This document shows, in pieces, positions 62,694 through 64,000 of a stretch of DNA of 64,000 bases. The notes beneath the pieces were generated by a model. That model saw only the letters and a list, made by a program, of their open reading frames with translations, made no database searches and was not told the origin of the DNA. The stretch is from NCBI GenBank assembly GCA_022771205.1, contig JALFCF010000001.1, positions 210,753-274,752 of the forward strand. The letters are read 5' to 3'. The DNA comes from Mycoplasmatota bacterium (GTDB lineage: Bacteria > Bacillota_I > Bacilli_A > RF39 > UBA660). Numbering within the stretch: the stretch's first letter is position 1; the number at the start of each line of letters is the position of its first letter. A program made the translations under genes and the position numbers.

Positions 62694-63152
62694 ATGAAAA
62701 AAACAATCTTATTGGGTATAATTCTATTAATTTTTGTAACAGGTTGTGGAACAACGAAAGAAGAAAAAATGGTTTGTACTAGAACAGCAACTATGAATGG
62801 TATGGAACTGGATTTTCGCTATGAAGTTTATTATCAAGGAAACAATGTAAATAAAGTAAAAACACGAGAAAAAGTAAAATCAGAATCTGACGTTACACTA
62901 AAAAACTTAGAAAGCCAAGCCAAAACACTTTATAGTAACTTCGATAAAATTAAAAATTATAATTATAGTGTAACTATTGAAGACAATACGTTGATAAGTA
63001 CAACTAATATTAACTATCAAAAGATAAACATAGATGAATTGTTAAAAATAGATTCTTCGATAAATCAGTTATTAAATGATAACAATAAAATAGACTTAGA
63101 AAAGATTACTAAAGTGTATGAACAAACAGGTGCAACTTGTAGTAAAAAATAG
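62694..63152 (+). CDS. Small lipoprotein, DUF1307-like layout
   Basis: 152 residues. Lipoprotein signal peptide with lipobox 'VTGC' (Cys18). The mature part has 'MVCTRTATMNGMELDFRYEV', 'YYQGNNVNKVK', and a final Cys in 'TGATCSKK'. Layout resembles DUF1307/YehR-type lipoproteins and the membrane-anchored protein at 24962. The two non-lipid Cys may pair. Function unknown. GAGGTGAG ribosome binding site. Confidence 0.8.
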   Translation: MKKTILLGIILLIFVTGCGTTKEEKMVCTRTATMNGMELDFRYEVYYQGNNVNKVKTREKVKSESDVTLKNLESQAKTLYSNFDKIKNYNYSVTIEDNTLISTTNINYQKINIDELLKIDSSINQLLNDNNKIDLEKITKVYEQTGATCSKK

Positions 63153-63176
63153 AGATAAAATTATCTCTATTTTTTT
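63145..63176 (+). terminator. Terminator
   Basis: Stem AAAATAGAGATAA / TTATCTCTATTTT with a 2-nt loop and T-run. Confidence 0.85.
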
Positions 63177-63183
63177 GTATAAA

Positions 63184-63212
63184 TTGACAAAGAAAAATGC
63201 AGAAGATATAAT
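63184..63212 (+). promoter_or_regulatory. Consensus promoter of the surface protein gene
   Basis: TTGACA (63184-63189), 17-bp spacer, TATAAT (63207-63212): perfect consensus, the strongest promoter in the window. Confidence 0.85.
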
Positions 63213-63240
63213 AAAGATATAATAATAGGAGAGTGAGAAG

Positions 63241-64000
63241 ATGAAGAAAGAACATACAATAGTAGTGTGTTCCATACTAATTATTGTAGTAGCAATAGTA
63301 TTATTAATTAATAAATCTAGTTATGCCGTAATAATTCCTATGCCAGATCTTTGCCCAGAGCAAATAAAAGTAAATATATCTAAAGAGAATTTATCTTTAA
63401 TAAAGACAAGTTATACTACTATATCTTTGCCTAAAAGTATTAATCTAACCAATAGTAATGAAACTTATTTAAATGAAGAAGGAATACATGGAATAAGAAA
63501 TCAAAACGTTCATCAGCTAGAAGGAAAAACTTTGTTTTTATATAGTGGAGTTGGTGAAATTCTTTCGGTAATTCCTAAATTTAGTAAAAACAAAGAAGAA
63601 AATAGATATTATACTCAACTAGCTTTATGGTGGCTTATAGATAAGACCTCAGGATTAGAAGATGAATATAATTATACATATGATTCTGAAGAACCACTAC
63701 CAATAGAGAAAAATGAAAATGAAAAATACGATGAAGATGGTAATTATAAATATATTAATCAGTTATCTGCTCTAGAGAAAAAAGCTATTAAAGAGTCACC
63801 TAATGGTAAAAAAATCACAAAATTTATAGAAAACGTTGAACAATTAATGAATAGTGGACAAAGTTCATCAACTATTATAGAAAATGATGATTCTGAACAG
63901 ATGGGACAATTAAATCCAATTGATCCAGCTGAAATTAGTTATCATGTTACAAACGACTATATTGAAACGGAATTGATTACTCCAACAGCTGAAGATCCAT
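63241..64000 (+). CDS. Secreted surface protein, TQXA/thioester-domain-like, 5' part
   Basis: Open from ATG 63241 (GGAGAG upstream) to the window edge, 253 residues. Signal peptide or anchor helix (6-29), then an extracellular part with 'YYTQLALWWLIDKTSG', which contains the TQxA signature of thioester-forming (TQXA) adhesin domains. The Cys partner usually found earlier in such domains is not obvious; the only mature-region Cys is in 'DLCPEQ'. The C-terminal anchor is beyond the window. Driven by a perfect consensus promoter. Confidence 0.72.
   Translation, partial: MKKEHTIVVCSILIIVVAIVLLINKSSYAVIIPMPDLCPEQIKVNISKENLSLIKTSYTTISLPKSINLTNSNETYLNEEGIHGIRNQNVHQLEGKTLFLYSGVGEILSVIPKFSKNKEENRYYTQLALWWLIDKTSGLEDEYNYTYDSEEPLPIEKNENEKYDEDGNYKYINQLSALEKKAIKESPNGKKITKFIENVEQLMNSGQSSSTIIENDDSEQMGQLNPIDPAEISYHVTNDYIETELITPTAEDP

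Overview
The window is AT-rich, densely coded DNA from a low-GC Gram-positive bacterium (Bacillota). The evidence is a Gram-positive-type PolC, a class B sortase, LysM and NlpC/P60 wall proteins, WXG100 secretion proteins and HrcA/CIRCE heat-shock operators. Many features also point to an endospore former: two CotY/CotZ-type coat proteins, a collagen-like GPT-repeat protein beside a glycosyltransferase, a LysM/SpoIID-like/peptidoglycan-binding operon, an orphan sensor kinase with Spo0A-type boxes upstream, and two matching sigma-K-like promoters. TGA is used as a stop, so this is not the Mycoplasma code. No tRNA, rRNA, insertion sequence or CRISPR array was seen.

Layout. 1-4.4 kb: membrane protein end, LD-carboxypeptidase, MTA/SAH nucleosidase, MscS channel, GT2 glycosyltransferase. 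4.5-8.2 kb: collagen-like protein, divergent from a three-gene wall-binding operon. 9.3-16 kb: CIRCE-controlled htpG, ucpA-type dehydrogenase, TrhA, and an ABC/FtsX exporter. 16-19 kb: a gene remnant, then sortase B divergent from a beta-helix surface protein with an NPDTA sorting signal. 19-25 kb: phosphoketolase, a phasin-like protein with a UbiB kinase, a disrupted transglutaminase-like paralogue, CIRCE-controlled hsp20. 25-37 kb: small alarmone synthetase, cysteine desulfurase with a CPHC membrane protein, a secreted metallopeptidase with NUDIX and GalE, zinc-ribbon membrane protein, ABC transporter.

37-40 kb holds the most striking locus: about 585 nt without a gene, GC-richer than its surroundings and rich in perfect helices, immediately upstream of a 212-aa four-helix membrane protein with a basic N-terminus. 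Its size, structure and partner fit OLE RNA (ornate, large, extremophilic) and OapA. It lies between a glucosaminidase and rodA rather than in the isoprenoid-gene setting known for OLE.

40-48 kb: LemA/TPM pair, two coat proteins, then a WXG100 (type VII secretion) substrate island with an NlpC/P60 enzyme but no secretion ATPase. 48-64 kb: an EIIB-like domain lacking its phospho-cysteine, an intact transglutaminase-like protein, the XRE regulator and orphan kinase pair, RluB, ferredoxin, PolC, an HEIEH metallopeptidase, a lipoprotein, and the start of a TQXA-type surface protein cut by the window end.

Many promoters share one syntax: a TGNTATAAT extended -10 with a weak -35. Most operons end in strong hairpin terminators, several of them shared by convergent genes.
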